From positions 1 through 64,000 of the forward strand of contig WYBE01000047.1 in NCBI GenBank assembly GCA_011526045.1: 64,000 nt of DNA, read 5' to 3'. The DNA is from Nevskiales bacterium. Its GTDB lineage: Bacteria; Pseudomonadota; Gammaproteobacteria; Steroidobacterales; GCA-2729495. The position numbers were made by a program, and so were the translations under genes. The first letter of the stretch is position 1. Every line of letters starts with the position of its first letter. Under the pieces are notes generated by a model. It did not search any database. It worked only from the letters and a program-made list of their open reading frames with translations, and had not been told where the DNA came from. Positions 52,158-61,824 of the stretch are shown piece by piece.

Positions 52158-54245
52158 TTACTTCTTGTTGTGTTCGCAGGGCTCGCCGGCAGCCATCGCG
52201 GCCTGGCTCATCCCGCAACTGCCGCAAGCACCATCGCCAGCGGGCTTGCCGGCCGCGGCCGGCGGAGTTCCCTGCGCGCGCAAATACGAGGCGACCGAAA
52301 CTTGATCGATCGGCGGATGCCCGGGAGGCAGCACCATCGACATGCCGCCCCCGCCGCCGCCACCTCCACGCGCTTTTGGCGTAGCCTCGGGGCCGGCGAT
52401 CTCTTCGCCGCAGCGCGGCATCTTGGAACCGAAGAAAGGATTCTTGGTGCCGCCCTCGCGCTGGAGCCAACGACCCTTGCCGGTGGCGGGCGCCATCGGG
52501 CATTCGAACACGTGCAGCTTGTCGGTGTGATGGAGATGATTCTCGCGCGCGAGATCAGCGACGGCCGTGCTGAACGACTCGAAATCCTTGCGCGCCGTAT
52601 CGAGATCGGTGGGATCGGCAAGGCGATCCTTGTATTTCGCGAGCGGGCCGTGCGCCGCATGCTCGTAGCCCTTGAAGAAATCTGCCAACCCAGCGCGCAG
52701 TGCGGGCAGTTGCTTCTTGTAGCCTGCGAGGTCGTCGGCCGCGAGCGCTGCAGCCGCATCGGCGGCGGCGAGCGCGAGCGGCTTCAGCAGCGCCACAGCG
52801 TTTTCGGGCAGTGCCGCCGCTGGAACCACTGCTGCGGTGTCCTTTTTGGCCGGCGTCGCGGAAGGGTCGCCATCTGCTTTCTTTGACCCGTGATCGTGAC
52901 CACCTGCTGGAACGCTTGCCGCTGGCTGAGCGCCCCCAGCGCTCTTCAGCATCTTCTGGATCGCCTCGCGGAGCTGGCTTTCGGAATCGAGCATGAACTG
53001 CCCGGACGTCACGACGCGCTCGCCGACTTTCAGCCCTGCGAGCACTTGATAGAATCCGCCTTCACTGCGCGATCCGAGCTTCACTTCGCGCGGCTCAAAG
53101 AAACCGCCATCGAGCGCGACGAACACCGTGTTGCGCTCGCCGCTGCGGAGCACGGCCATATCCGGCACGAGCACCGCGTCGTCGGCGAGTTGCGACGCGA
53201 AGCTCACCTCGACGAACATGCCAGGCCGAAGAAACAGGTCCGGATTCGGCAGGACGATGCGCGCGGTCGCGGTTCGCGTCTGAGCTTCGACTTGCGGAAG
53301 CAGCAACTGCACGGTGCCCTCGAATTTGCGCTCGGGTCCGTAGCTCGTGCGAATGGTCGCGGCCTGTTCGTTGCGCAGATACGGGAGATCCTTTTCGTAG
53401 ATCTGCGCCTCCACCCACACCGTAGATAAATCCGCAAGCCGATATATCCGCTCACCAGGCTTCATCATCTGCCCCTCGATCGCCATTTTTTCGATGACTA
53501 CGCCATCGGCCGGGGCTCGAAATACGAGCGTGCGCTTCGCCTCGCCAGAGCGCTTGAGTTCGCCGATGAAATCCGCGGGCACATCGAAGAGCTGCAGCCG
53601 GGCCAGCGCAGCGCGAGTCAGCGGACCGCCTTGCTCGCCTTCGGCGCGAATCGCGAGCACGTAATTGAGCTGCGCGTTATAGAGATCGGGCGAATAGATC
53701 TCGAAGAGTGGATCTCCGGCTTTCACCGTCGTCCACGTGGCGTTGACGTGGAGTTTCTCGATCCACCCTTCGTATTTTGTGGTGATGTCGCGCAGGCCGC
53801 GCTCGTTGTAGGCAACGATGCCTACCGTGCGCACTTCGCGGCGCACCGCGCCTTTCTCGACCAGCGCGGTTTTAAGGTTCATCCGCTGGACCGTCGCGGC
53901 GTCGATCTGGATGTTGTTTTCACCCGACATGTCTTCGCCCTCGTAAACCGGCACCATGTCCATGCCGTGGGCATCCTTGCCCGGCTTCTCGCTAATCACG
54001 CCGGGAATCATCGTGGACTTGTAGTATTTGATCTTCCGCTCGCCGCTCGCGGCTGCACCGGCGCCGGCCTTGGCAGCGTTGGGGCGGATCGGCGTGAGCT
54101 TCATGCCGCAGATCGGGCAGTTCCCCGGCTCCTTCTTGATGATCTGCGGATGCATACCGCAGGTCCAGAGCTGCTCGGCGGCGGCCAACCCAGCGCCGAG
54201 CAGGAGCGGAATGAAGATGTAGGCGAGATAACGGACGGCTTTCAT
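52158..54245 (-). CDS. cusB: Periplasmic adaptor (CusB) with HMBD and DUF3347 domains
   Basis: 695 residues, much longer than a standard CusB (about 400). After a signal (LAYIFIPLLLGAGLAAA) come two HMBD motifs (LWTCGMHPQIIKKEPGNCPI; YYKSTMIPGVISEKPGKDAH). The membrane-fusion body follows (GWIEKLHVNATWTTVKAGDP, VFRAPADGVVIEKMAIEG, LRPGMFVEVSFASQ). A C-terminal DUF3347 domain (residues about 480-620) contains HVFECPMAPATGKG. The protein ends with CGSCGMSQ and HNKK. It links CusA to CusC and likely samples periplasmic Cu. 12 bp after cusC. Confidence 0.9.
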   Translation of the reverse strand: MKAVRYLAYIFIPLLLGAGLAAAEQLWTCGMHPQIIKKEPGNCPICGMKLTPIRPNAAKAGAGAAASGERKIKYYKSTMIPGVISEKPGKDAHGMDMVPVYEGEDMSGENNIQIDAATVQRMNLKTALVEKGAVRREVRTVGIVAYNERGLRDITTKYEGWIEKLHVNATWTTVKAGDPLFEIYSPDLYNAQLNYVLAIRAEGEQGGPLTRAALARLQLFDVPADFIGELKRSGEAKRTLVFRAPADGVVIEKMAIEGQMMKPGERIYRLADLSTVWVEAQIYEKDLPYLRNEQAATIRTSYGPERKFEGTVQLLLPQVEAQTRTATARIVLPNPDLFLRPGMFVEVSFASQLADDAVLVPDMAVLRSGERNTVFVALDGGFFEPREVKLGSRSEGGFYQVLAGLKVGERVVTSGQFMLDSESQLREAIQKMLKSAGGAQPAASVPAGGHDHGSKKADGDPSATPAKKDTAAVVPAAALPENAVALLKPLALAAADAAAALAADDLAGYKKQLPALRAGLADFFKGYEHAAHGPLAKYKDRLADPTDLDTARKDFESFSTAVADLARENHLHHTDKLHVFECPMAPATGKGRWLQREGGTKNPFFGSKMPRCGEEIAGPEATPKARGGGGGGGGMSMVLPPGHPPIDQVSVASYLRAQGTPPAAAGKPAGDGACGSCGMSQAAMAAGEPCEHNKK

Positions 54246-54257
54246 GAGTTGAATCGA

Positions 54258-55631
54258 TCAGGGTTGCGGGAAGTTGCCTGCGACGAGCGGCGCGCCAGCG
54301 GGCGCGATGTCGGCAGTGAGCAGGAAAAGATCGGTGACGGCGGTCTCGCGGTCGCGCAGCGCTTGCGCGCGCTCCAGGCGCATGACGAGCGCCATAAGCC
54401 GTGTTTCGGGAATCATGCCGGGGCTCGTCATGCCCGACAGGTAACCAGCGGCGATGGTATCGATGGCGCGCTCGAAATTCGGCAGCGCCGTCTGCTCGAT
54501 ATAGGCAATCATGCGATCGGCTTCGCGGACCATGAAGAGCATCTGCGCCAGCTCCGCGGCGATGTTGAGCTGCTCGGCGGTGACGCGCGCCACGCTGGCA
54601 TCGCGCCGCGCTTCGGCCGCGGCGATGTTGGCCGCGATCTTCTCGCGCCAGATCGGCAGCGTGACGGTCGCGGTCGGCCGAATCATCAGCGGATCGGCCT
54701 TCAGATCGGGCATGCCGCCGATCGTGAAATCGGGCGTGCGCGCCTTGCGCGCGACCTCGATGCTGGCGATCGCCATATCGACCATCGCGCGCATCCGGCC
54801 GAGCTCGGGATTAGCGTTCGAGGCGCGCAGCCAAAGTTCGTCCTCGCTGGGAAGCGCCGTCGGCGCGAGCGACGCCTGTGGCCAGGCCGGATCGCGATCC
54901 GTGCGCGTCAAACCCAGCGTGGACTTGAAACGAGTGCGAGCCGCCGTGCGGCGGTCGGCAAGAATGGCGAGGTCGGTGCGGACTTTGGCGATGTCGTTCG
55001 TCACGCGCACCTGGTTCGCGAGCGTGCCCATACCCTTGCCCGTGGTGTAATCGGTGTTCGCAATCTCGAGCGACTGCTCGAGCGCGCCGACTGAACTTTC
55101 GCGGAGCCGGATCGCCTCGTCGATGAACGCGAGCTCGATCCACGCCTTGCGCGCTTCGGAGGCCACGCGCAATACTGTCGATACATAGGTGCGATAGGCG
55201 ACGACGCTCGTGGCCGTCATCTCCGCGGCCATGGCGCGGCGTTTCCCCGGCGTCATGATGTCGAACATCAGGCCCGGCATGAATGTCATGAGCATGTCGG
55301 AAACATCCGCCTCGAACGTGAACTGCGGATCGGGCAGCGCGCGCGTCGGCGCGATCGCCGAGACCGAGGCGCGCCAGTCGTGATACGCCGCTTCGACCTG
55401 CGGATGGTTCAGCACGGCGAAGCGCACGAACTCCCCGAGCGGCGAATCCGCGCGCAGTTCCGGCAGCACGGGTTTCTGCGCCGCGGGCCGCAGGGTGCCG
55501 CCGATCTGCGCGACGTGATCGCGCGCGGTCTTCTCCGCAGACGATGGCGCGATCGTGCAGCCAGCGAGCGATGCGCCCAACGCGAGCGCGAGGCTGAAGC
55601 GGACGGCAATTGAGGACGAGTTGAGTTTCAT
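54258..55631 (-). CDS. cusC: Outer-membrane factor of the Cus system (CusC)
   Basis: 457 residues from ATG 55631 (MKLNSSS). Signal with lipobox-like Cys (LALALGASLAGC), then the TolC repeats: FVRFAVLNHPQVEAAYHDWRA and ELWLRASNANPELGRMRAM. The coiled-coil helices carry LREKIAANIAAAEARRDA-type sequence, here written WREKIAANIAAAEARRDA. It heads the cusCBA gene order, with spacings of 12 and 66 bp. Upstream is a palindrome in the leader (55650-55664). Confidence 0.9.
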   Translation of the reverse strand: MKLNSSSIAVRFSLALALGASLAGCTIAPSSAEKTARDHVAQIGGTLRPAAQKPVLPELRADSPLGEFVRFAVLNHPQVEAAYHDWRASVSAIAPTRALPDPQFTFEADVSDMLMTFMPGLMFDIMTPGKRRAMAAEMTATSVVAYRTYVSTVLRVASEARKAWIELAFIDEAIRLRESSVGALEQSLEIANTDYTTGKGMGTLANQVRVTNDIAKVRTDLAILADRRTAARTRFKSTLGLTRTDRDPAWPQASLAPTALPSEDELWLRASNANPELGRMRAMVDMAIASIEVARKARTPDFTIGGMPDLKADPLMIRPTATVTLPIWREKIAANIAAAEARRDASVARVTAEQLNIAAELAQMLFMVREADRMIAYIEQTALPNFERAIDTIAAGYLSGMTSPGMIPETRLMALVMRLERAQALRDRETAVTDLFLLTADIAPAGAPLVAGNFPQP

Positions 55632-55649
55632 GAGTAATCCACCGACACG

Positions 55650-55664
55650 CGCCGGAATCCGGCG
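55650..55664. repeat. Palindrome CGCCGGAATCCGGCG in the cusC leader
   Basis: A near-perfect 15-bp palindrome flanked by CACG/GTGC, 19 bp upstream of the cusC start codon. It could form a hairpin affecting translation or be a dispersed repeat; the arms share CGCCGG with the element at 6903. Confidence 0.4.
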
Positions 55665-55772
55665 TGCGGGGTTCGTTTGACCGAGGTGATGGGTGACGTG
55701 TGAGATGCGGTTGGCCGACAATGGACGAGCTGGACTAACGGAAGGTGAAAAATGGGAACGTGGTCGCTTCGG

Positions 55773-56168
55773 TCACTTCTTGGCGACGTGATGACTGGCT
55801 TCGGTCGTGCAGCAGGTGCGACGCGTCTTCGCGCAGACCGGGCAATAATCCATCATCGCATCGCGCGTCTCGCCGCGGACCTTCGTGATCCTGCCACCGC
55901 ACGCATCGCAGGTGTGCTTCGTGCCGACCGCCGTCGTGCGGGTAACAAACTCCTCGCCTACTTTGCTGACCGAGAATTCTTCGTGCGGCTCGGTCTTGCA
56001 TTTTTCGCATACCGCGGGCGGCGAGTCCACGCTCTTTCGCGTGGCCGTATCCGGCTTGCGTGCAGGTTGTGTCTTGGTTTGGGCGCTCGCCGGCGAACCA
56101 AGAACAGACACCAGGGTGAGCACAAGGCCGAGCCCGAGCGCGTTCTTGATTCGACGTGAGGTCTTCAT
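55773..56168 (-). CDS. Secreted Cys-rich protein, paralogue of the QYWQ family lacking the motif
   Basis: 131 residues. Signal (LGLGLVLTLVSVLGSPASA), then the shared Cys pattern: VCEKCKTEPHEEF, TKHTCDACGGRITKVRG, DYCPVCAKTRRTCCTTE. It parallels the 56191 and 56639 proteins position by position but starts QTKTQPARK instead of GPxxQYWQ. 22 bp downstream of the preceding paralogue; cusC follows 141 bp later. Confidence 0.78.
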   Translation of the reverse strand: MKTSRRIKNALGLGLVLTLVSVLGSPASAQTKTQPARKPDTATRKSVDSPPAVCEKCKTEPHEEFSVSKVGEEFVTRTTAVGTKHTCDACGGRITKVRGETRDAMMDYCPVCAKTRRTCCTTEASHHVAKK

Positions 56169-56190
56169 GTTCTGCGAGAGCGAGTCGGGC

Positions 56191-56573
56191 TCAGGAGAGC
56201 GTGCAGCACGTGGGAACGGTTTTGGCGCACGTCGGGCAGTTCGCCTTCATGTCGTTCGTAGTCTTGCGCCGCCACATGCGGAGCACTCGTGTTTCGACCC
56301 AACGGGCGTGTAATGCGGCGCCCACTTTCCGCTCACGTTTGTCGGTGAGAATTCCGTGACCACGCTGGTCTTGCACTTCTCGCAAGCCATCGCCGCCGGC
56401 TTGGCCTTCTCTACGCTTGCCACCTTTCTCACCGCGTTTTCGGCGCGAGACTTTTCCATCATCTGCCAGTATTGCGGGCTGGGGCCGGCGACCGCCGACG
56501 TGCCAATGCCGATGGCAAGGGTCAGCACAGTGCCGATTCCAAGCGTGCTCCGGGTGAGTCGTGAGAGATTCAT
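56191..56573 (-). pseudogene. Secreted Cys-rich GPxxQYWQ family, frameshifted
   Basis: From ATG 56573 the first part is typical (signal LGIGTVLTLAIGIGTSAVA, mature GPSPQYWQ, then MACEKCKTSVVTEF and SKHECSACGG). Right after SACGG (near 56266-56273) the frame runs to an early stop, while the expected continuation (KTTNDMKANCPTCAKTVP and a final TCC) lies in another frame. A single-base loss in a GC-rich run explains it. Either a real inactivating mutation or a sequence error; raw reads would decide. Confidence 0.7.
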
Positions 56574-56638
56574 AACGGGTGAGCTTGAGGATTGATTGGA
56601 TGAGACTTTCGGGATGGGTCTTCCTTCGCCGGTGTGGG

Positions 56639-57043
56639 TCAGGTGACCGTGCAGCAGGACGTCGTAGCGCACGCCGCATGATTGCGCTGCATCTCGTCAC
56701 TCACGCCGCCGGAGATGCGGGTGATCGTGCCTTTGCAGGCGTCGCAATAATGACGCACGCCGACTTTGGTCGGAGCGGGCCGAGTCTTGTCGGCCGGATT
56801 AGGCAGGCCGCGCTCCTCGTGAATCTTCGTCTTGCACGAAGGGCATGCCATCGCGGACGCAGCGACGTGTTGGTGCGTCTGCGCTGCCGCCGTTTTCTTC
56901 GCCGCGTTCTCGGCGCGGTTCTTTTCCATCTGCTGCCAGTATTGCGGACCGGGACCGGCAAACGCCGAGCTGCCAAGACCGATCGCGAGGGCCAGGACGG
57001 AGCCCAACCCGAGAATGCCTTTGGTTACGCGTGAATTCTTCAT
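56639..57043 (-). CDS. Secreted Cys-rich GPxxQYWQ family protein
   Basis: 134 residues from ATG 57043. Signal (VLALAIGLGSSAFA), mature start GPGPQYWQ, a charged helix (QMEKNRAENAAKKTAAAQ), then MACPSCKTKIHEE, HYCDACKGTITRISGG and a final CATTSCCTVT. Six or more Cys in CxxC/CC arrangements suggest metal or disulfide chemistry in the periplasm. First of three tandem paralogues leading into cusCBA, and preceded by a predicted ECF promoter at 57213-57241. Confidence 0.82.
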   Translation of the reverse strand: MKNSRVTKGILGLGSVLALAIGLGSSAFAGPGPQYWQQMEKNRAENAAKKTAAAQTHQHVAASAMACPSCKTKIHEERGLPNPADKTRPAPTKVGVRHYCDACKGTITRISGGVSDEMQRNHAACATTSCCTVT

Positions 57044-57212
57044 GGTATTGAAACCAGACTTTGAGGTTGTGAATCGCGCGCTCGGTGGAAGATCGCGGGA
57101 GGAAACGCGCGAGAACCCGCGATGTGCGCGATGCCACGTCCGTGGGCGGGCAGTGAGAAGTTTGCGGGAAATCGGACGCGGAACGCGCATGGTCGTTTTT
57201 GCTTACACTAGC

Positions 57213-57241
57213 TTATACTCCCCCCTCGCCGTTTTCCCTCA
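57213..57241 (-). promoter_or_regulatory. Predicted ECF promoter of the Cys-rich/cus operon (TGAGGG-N17-GTATAA)
   Basis: TGAGGG (57241-57236) and GTATAA (57218-57213), 17 bp apart, about 170 bp upstream of the first paralogue. TTGCG before the -35 and GC after the -10 match the site at 61825. The rest of the 312-bp gap (57044-57355) shows nothing. Confidence 0.55.
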
Positions 57242-57355
57242 CGCAATTATTGCAAAGACATCCGCGAATTTTGCCATCAACGATGAGCGCTGCTTCTCGA
57301 CGCACTCGTGAGCCGAGGAGGATTCCTGTCTCGTCGTTCGAGCGAGCGGAGACGC

Positions 57356-59128
57356 TCATGTATTCAATGCCTCGTGCACCGCTTCCAACAATTGCTCGGC
57401 CGAAAATGGCTTTTGCAGGAACGCGTTCTCGCGCGTGCGCGCAGCGGCATCGCCCTCCTCCGATGCCACGCTGCCGCTGATCTCGACGATCTTCAGCGAG
57501 GGAATCGCCTTGTGCAGCGCGCGAATGGTGGCCGGTCCGCTGAGATACGGCATCTCCTTGTCGAGCACGGCGAGCTTGAGCTCGCTCTTGTGCTCGATCG
57601 CCAGCGCGAACGCCTCCGTGCCGTCGCCTGCCTGCAGCACGCGGTAGCCGGCGGAGTCCAATGCGAGCCGCGCCATCTCCAACAACAGGGCCTCGTCATC
57701 AGCCACGAGCACGAGTTCGCCTTTGCCTTTTGGCACCGCGTCGGTGCGCGATTTCGCCGCTTCGGCCACGGCGGCCGAAACCGCCGGCAGAAAAATGCTG
57801 AATGTCGTTCCATCTAAAGGGCTGCTCTCCACCCGAATTGCCCCGCCGTGACTGCGGACGATGTCGCGCACGATCGCGAGGCCGAGACCGGTTCCTTTGC
57901 CCACCGGTTTGGTCGTGAAGAACGGGTTGAAGATCTTTGGCAGGTGCTCCGCGGCGATGCCACAGCCGGTGTCGCTAACGCGCAACACGGCGTAGTTTCC
58001 CGGAGCGAGCTCAACCACGCCCCCGGGCGCTTCGCCGCCTACGACGACATTCTCGCCTGCGAACCGCAGCTCGCCGCCCTCGGGCATCGCGTCTCGCGCG
58101 TTCACCGCGAGATTCATGATTACCTGCGAAAGCTGCGCCGCATCGGCTCGCACCGGCCAGAAATCGTTGGGCAACTGAAGCTGCACCCGGATCGACTTCG
58201 GAAATGCCACGCGGGCCATCTCCGCGGCCTCGCGCACGAGATGGCGGAGCTGCAAGTCCGCGGTTTGGTTGGCGCCACCGCGGACGAACGTCAGCAACTG
58301 CCGCACGATCTGCGCCGCGCGCGTGGCGCTCTTGCTCACCGTTTCGAGCAAATGCTGTTCGCCGGGTCCTCCGCGCTGCGTGGGCAGCATCTCGGCGGCG
58401 AAGAGGATCGGCGTGAGCGCATTGTTGACGTCGTGCGCGATCCCGCTCGCCAGAGCGCCGACGCTCTCCAGCCGCTGTGCACGAAGCAGCTCCTCGTGCA
58501 GCATCTTGAAATCCGTGACGTCGCGGAAGAGGCTGACGACAAGATTCCGGCCGAACAACGTGAGCGGTGCCGCGTTGACGTGCACCGGCACGCGTCGCCC
58601 ATCGCTCGTCTGCACTTCCGCCTCGAAATCGCTCGCCGCCTCCGTGCCGCACGCCGCCGCGCGTTGTCGGTAGTCCTCCGCTTTATCCGGCGGAAAGAAA
58701 CTGGCATGGTTCCGGCCGAGAATCTCCGCGCGCTCGCGCCCGAGCATTTTCTCCGCCTGCTGATTCGTATCGATGATGCGGCCGGTTTCCACATCGAGAA
58801 GAAACGCGGCATCGCCTAGATTTTCGAAGAGCTGCCGGTATTTGTGCTCCGATTCGCGCATGTTTTCCTCGGCCTCTCGCCGCTCGGCGCTCTGCGTGAT
58901 CAGCGGCCGGAACGAGAAGAAGTAGAGCGCGGGAAACAACACGACCACCAGCAGCACCGACTCGCCAAGCGATTGAATCCACGGTGGCACGTCGGCGTGC
59001 CGGTGAATCGCGAGCATCGCGATGGAGTGCGTGACCAGAATCGTGACGCAGATGAGAAGCAGCAGACGCACCGGTGACGTGTGCGCGAGGCTTCGTCCGA
59101 TCCAATCGAGAATGGATTTCGCTTTCAT
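57356..59128 (-). CDS. Hybrid histidine kinase (TM, PAS, HisKA, HATPase, receiver)
   Basis: 590 residues. Two TM helices ([35 protein letters not shown]), a PAS domain ([20 protein letters not shown]), HisKA with phospho-His near 231 ([15 protein letters not shown]), ATP-binding boxes ([46 protein letters not shown]) and a C-terminal REC domain ([12 protein letters not shown]; phospho-Asp in LAVLDKEMP). Likely a metal- or redox-sensing hybrid kinase. The REC must pass phosphate to another regulator. 27 bp downstream of the phosphorylase gene. Confidence 0.9.
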   Translation of the reverse strand: MKAKSILDWIGRSLAHTSPVRLLLLICVTILVTHSIAMLAIHRHADVPPWIQSLGESVLLVVVLFPALYFFSFRPLITQSAERREAEENMRESEHKYRQLFENLGDAAFLLDVETGRIIDTNQQAEKMLGRERAEILGRNHASFFPPDKAEDYRQRAAACGTEAASDFEAEVQTSDGRRVPVHVNAAPLTLFGRNLVVSLFRDVTDFKMLHEELLRAQRLESVGALASGIAHDVNNALTPILFAAEMLPTQRGGPGEQHLLETVSKSATRAAQIVRQLLTFVRGGANQTADLQLRHLVREAAEMARVAFPKSIRVQLQLPNDFWPVRADAAQLSQVIMNLAVNARDAMPEGGELRFAGENVVVGGEAPGGVVELAPGNYAVLRVSDTGCGIAAEHLPKIFNPFFTTKPVGKGTGLGLAIVRDIVRSHGGAIRVESSPLDGTTFSIFLPAVSAAVAEAAKSRTDAVPKGKGELVLVADDEALLLEMARLALDSAGYRVLQAGDGTEAFALAIEHKSELKLAVLDKEMPYLSGPATIRALHKAIPSLKIVEISGSVASEEGDAAARTRENAFLQKPFSAEQLLEAVHEALNT

Positions 59129-59155
59129 CTCACCGAAGGGCTGCCGTCGCGCCGC

Positions 59156-60856
59156 TCAATTGAAGTAGGCCTTGCGCACGTATTGCTCGACCATGCGGTG
59201 CGTGTTGAAAAACGAACCGTTCAGTGCGATCGCGTGGCGCATGACATCCGTGAAGGCATTATGCCGCCGGCAAAACCACGGCACCACTTGCTGCTCCAAT
59301 TTCTCGTAGAGCGACGCCGCGTCGTGACTGCCGTTCTGCGCATCGCCGTTGGGCGAAGCCGACCACGCCTTGCCAATCGCCCAGCCGGTCACGCCTTCGA
59401 TGTGACCCTCGACCCACCAGCCGTCGAGCACGCTGAGGCTCGGCACGCCGTTGAGTGCAGCCTTCATGCCGCTGGTGCCGGAGGCCTCGAGCGGAGGAGC
59501 CGGAGTGTTGAGCCACACATCGACGCCCGACGTGAGCAGGCGCCCGAGCGCCATGTCGTAGTTCTCCAGATAAACCAGCTCTACTTCTGGCCGCAGCGCG
59601 CGCTGCAAGCCGACGATGCGCGCGATCAAATCCTTGCCGGGCTGATCCGCCGGGTGCGCTTTGCCGGCGTAGATCACCTGCAGGCCGCCGGCAAACTTGC
59701 CGATCGCTTTGAGGCGCGCGATGTCTTGAAAGAGCAGATCGGCGCGCTTGTAGGTCGCGGCGCGGCGACCGAAGCCGAGCGTCAGCACCGCGATGCTGAG
59801 GTCGCGGCCGCAGGTCTGTTTGATGTGCGCGAGAAGGCGCTCCTTGGCCTGGCGGTGCGCGGCACGCACTTCAGCACGCGGAATGCAGAGCGCGTTGCGC
59901 AAGGCGAAGCAGTCGCGCCGCCAGTCGCGCGCGTAGCGATCGAAGAGCTGCTGAAACGGCTCGCTCGTCCACGTGGCGGCGTGCACGCCATTGGTGATCG
60001 CGTCGATCACGTAGCGCGGGAACATCAGTTGCGACACCTCGCCGTGCGAGCGCGCGACGCCGTTGTGATAGTGGCTGAGATTGAGCGCGAGGTAGGTCAG
60101 ATTGAGCACGCCCTCGCAGCAAAAGACGTCGTGGTGCTCGTGAAAATCGGCGCGCCCGAGCACGCGCGCCGCCAGATCGAGCGGAAACTTGTCATGGCCC
60201 GCGGGCACGGGCGTGTGCGTCGTGAACACGCATTGCGCGCGCACCTGCTCGACATCCTCGCGCGTGAATCGCGGCCGGCCGGCCGCGGCGGCATTCGTGT
60301 CGAGCAACTCGAGGGCGAGCAACGCCGCGTGGCCCTCGTTCATGTGATAGCGCTGCACGGCGTTGAACCCGAGCGCGCGCAGCATCCGCACGCCGCCGAT
60401 GCCGAGCACGACCTCCTGGCAGAAGCGGTAGTAGGTGTCGCCGCCATAGAGCCGATCGGTGAGATGCCGATCCCACTCGGAGTTTTCCGGCAGGTCAGTG
60501 TCGAGCAACAAGACCGGAACGACGAAGCTCGCCGGGCCGTGCACATCGTATTGCCATGCGCGCAGGGCCACGCGGCGTCCCTCGATGTGAATCACCGTGC
60601 GCGCCGGCAACTCGCGCGCGTAACGGCCAACGTTCCACGGGCACGATTCCTCGCGCTGTCGGCCCTGCGCATCAATGCGCTGGTGGAAATACCCCTGCCG
60701 GTGCAGCAGCGTGATCCCGATGAGCGGCACCTCCAGATCGGCCGCCGAACGCAGGTGATCGCCGGCGAGCATCCCGAGTCCGCCGCTGTAGGTCGGCATC
60801 TCGGGTTGGAGTGCCACCTCCATGGAAAAATAAGCGATGCGCGGAGTGGAGTTCAT
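59156..60856 (-). CDS. glgP: Alpha-glucan (glycogen) phosphorylase, short type
   Basis: 566 residues from ATG 60856 (MNSTPRIAYFSMEVALQPE). GT35 family, the shorter form of about 550-600 residues rather than the 800-residue GlgP. Signatures: TYSGGLGMLAGDHLRSA, FTTHTPVPAGHDKF, ITNGVHAATW, GFGRRAATYKRADL and the PLP-binding Lys in SGTSGMKAALNG. It releases glucose-1-phosphate from alpha-glucans. Complements the debranching enzyme at 36875. Confidence 0.92.
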   Translation of the reverse strand: MNSTPRIAYFSMEVALQPEMPTYSGGLGMLAGDHLRSAADLEVPLIGITLLHRQGYFHQRIDAQGRQREESCPWNVGRYARELPARTVIHIEGRRVALRAWQYDVHGPASFVVPVLLLDTDLPENSEWDRHLTDRLYGGDTYYRFCQEVVLGIGGVRMLRALGFNAVQRYHMNEGHAALLALELLDTNAAAAGRPRFTREDVEQVRAQCVFTTHTPVPAGHDKFPLDLAARVLGRADFHEHHDVFCCEGVLNLTYLALNLSHYHNGVARSHGEVSQLMFPRYVIDAITNGVHAATWTSEPFQQLFDRYARDWRRDCFALRNALCIPRAEVRAAHRQAKERLLAHIKQTCGRDLSIAVLTLGFGRRAATYKRADLLFQDIARLKAIGKFAGGLQVIYAGKAHPADQPGKDLIARIVGLQRALRPEVELVYLENYDMALGRLLTSGVDVWLNTPAPPLEASGTSGMKAALNGVPSLSVLDGWWVEGHIEGVTGWAIGKAWSASPNGDAQNGSHDAASLYEKLEQQVVPWFCRRHNAFTDVMRHAIALNGSFFNTHRMVEQYVRKAYFN

Positions 60857-60914
60857 GAAGGGGGATGCGAGATGTGGGTTGAGGCCAACGCTCGCAAACG
60901 GCGGAACGCCGCTA

Positions 60915-61232
60915 TCACGGCGCAAGTTTCCACGACACCTCGGTTGCGACCCACACTCCCATTTCCTTTCGATAGTAAACGCGCACGGGCTGCCCGACTT
61001 TAAGCCGCTCCATCTCCGCCTTCCTCCCATCTTCACGAAGGCGGGTTCGCCCCGCCTTGATCGCGAAGCTCGTCGGCGCGTCCTTTGCTGCAGCCGGTTC
61101 CACTGTGAGCACGATCGCGTCGGGTCCGATTGCGGCCACTGTGCCTTTCGCGAGGTGCTGCCGTGGCGGCAACGCACTCGCAATGTTCGTGAAGAACAGC
61201 AGCCCGATGAGAACAAAGAATGCGCGCTTCAT
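60915..61232 (-). CDS. Exported small protein, unknown
   Basis: 105 residues from ATG 61232. Signal (AFFVLIGLLFFTNIASA), then a beta-rich mature part (KGTVAAIGPDAIVLTV, RLKVGQPVRVYYRKE, WVATEVSWKLAP) resembling DUF5666-type OB-like domains. No cysteine. Located between a QYWQ-family gene and the phosphorylase, all leftward, so probably cotranscribed from the promoter at 61825. Confidence 0.7.
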   Translation of the reverse strand: MKRAFFVLIGLLFFTNIASALPPRQHLAKGTVAAIGPDAIVLTVEPAAAKDAPTSFAIKAGRTRLREDGRKAEMERLKVGQPVRVYYRKEMGVWVATEVSWKLAP

Positions 61233-61362
61233 GGTTGTGAGGGTCACCGGTGAAGTCTGCCAGCCCGCGCGATAGGGATTCTCCGCATTCCTTCCGAACT
61301 ACTGTGCATTTCCGCCGGCTTCCGCGCTCGCGAGTCGCGAGTGCGGAGAACCGTCAGAGTCA

Positions 61363-61773
61363 TCATGTCGTCGTTGGTGCAGGCGCCGGCTTCACGCACG
61401 CGACGGTGCAGTCGTGCCGGCCCGCGACCTGCACGGCTTGCATCGGCCCGCGGCCATTGGGCCACGACGGCTTCATCACCGTGAACGTGCCGCACGCAGT
61501 GCACTCCGTTTTGGTGCCGGAGGTGGTCGTCACGAGCGGTCCGCGACCATTGGCCCAGGCGTTTTTCGTCACCGTGTCGGCCACGACCTTGGCGTCCGTG
61601 CAGACGGGGCCGGAAGTCTGTGCGACCGGAGTTGCCGCCTCGACATTTGCCTTTCCGAGTGACTGCCAGTATTGCGGACCGGGGCCGGCCAGAGCCCGCG
61701 GACTTGCTAAAGCGAGGAGAAGGGCCAGGGCTGCGCCCGACCCGAGAGTGTTGATGATACGTGATGTTTTCAT
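61363..61773 (-). CDS. Secreted Cys-containing GPxxQYWQ family protein with WxNGRGP repeats
   Basis: 136 residues. Signal (ALALLLALASPRALA) and mature start GPGPQYWQ as in its paralogues, then a different body: VCTDAKVVADTVTKNAWANGRGP, CTACGTFTVMKPSWPNGRGP and HDCTVACVKP. The WANGRGP and WPNGRGP pieces are an internal repeat. Cys spacing (CTAC, CTVAC) again suggests metal ligands. Has its own predicted ECF promoter 52-81 bp upstream. Confidence 0.8.
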   Translation of the reverse strand: MKTSRIINTLGSGAALALLLALASPRALAGPGPQYWQSLGKANVEAATPVAQTSGPVCTDAKVVADTVTKNAWANGRGPLVTTTSGTKTECTACGTFTVMKPSWPNGRGPMQAVQVAGRHDCTVACVKPAPAPTTT

Positions 61774-61824
61774 GAGTTTAGGTTTTGATGAGCGCTGGAC
61801 GTGAGTTGTTTGTCCTACGCACGC

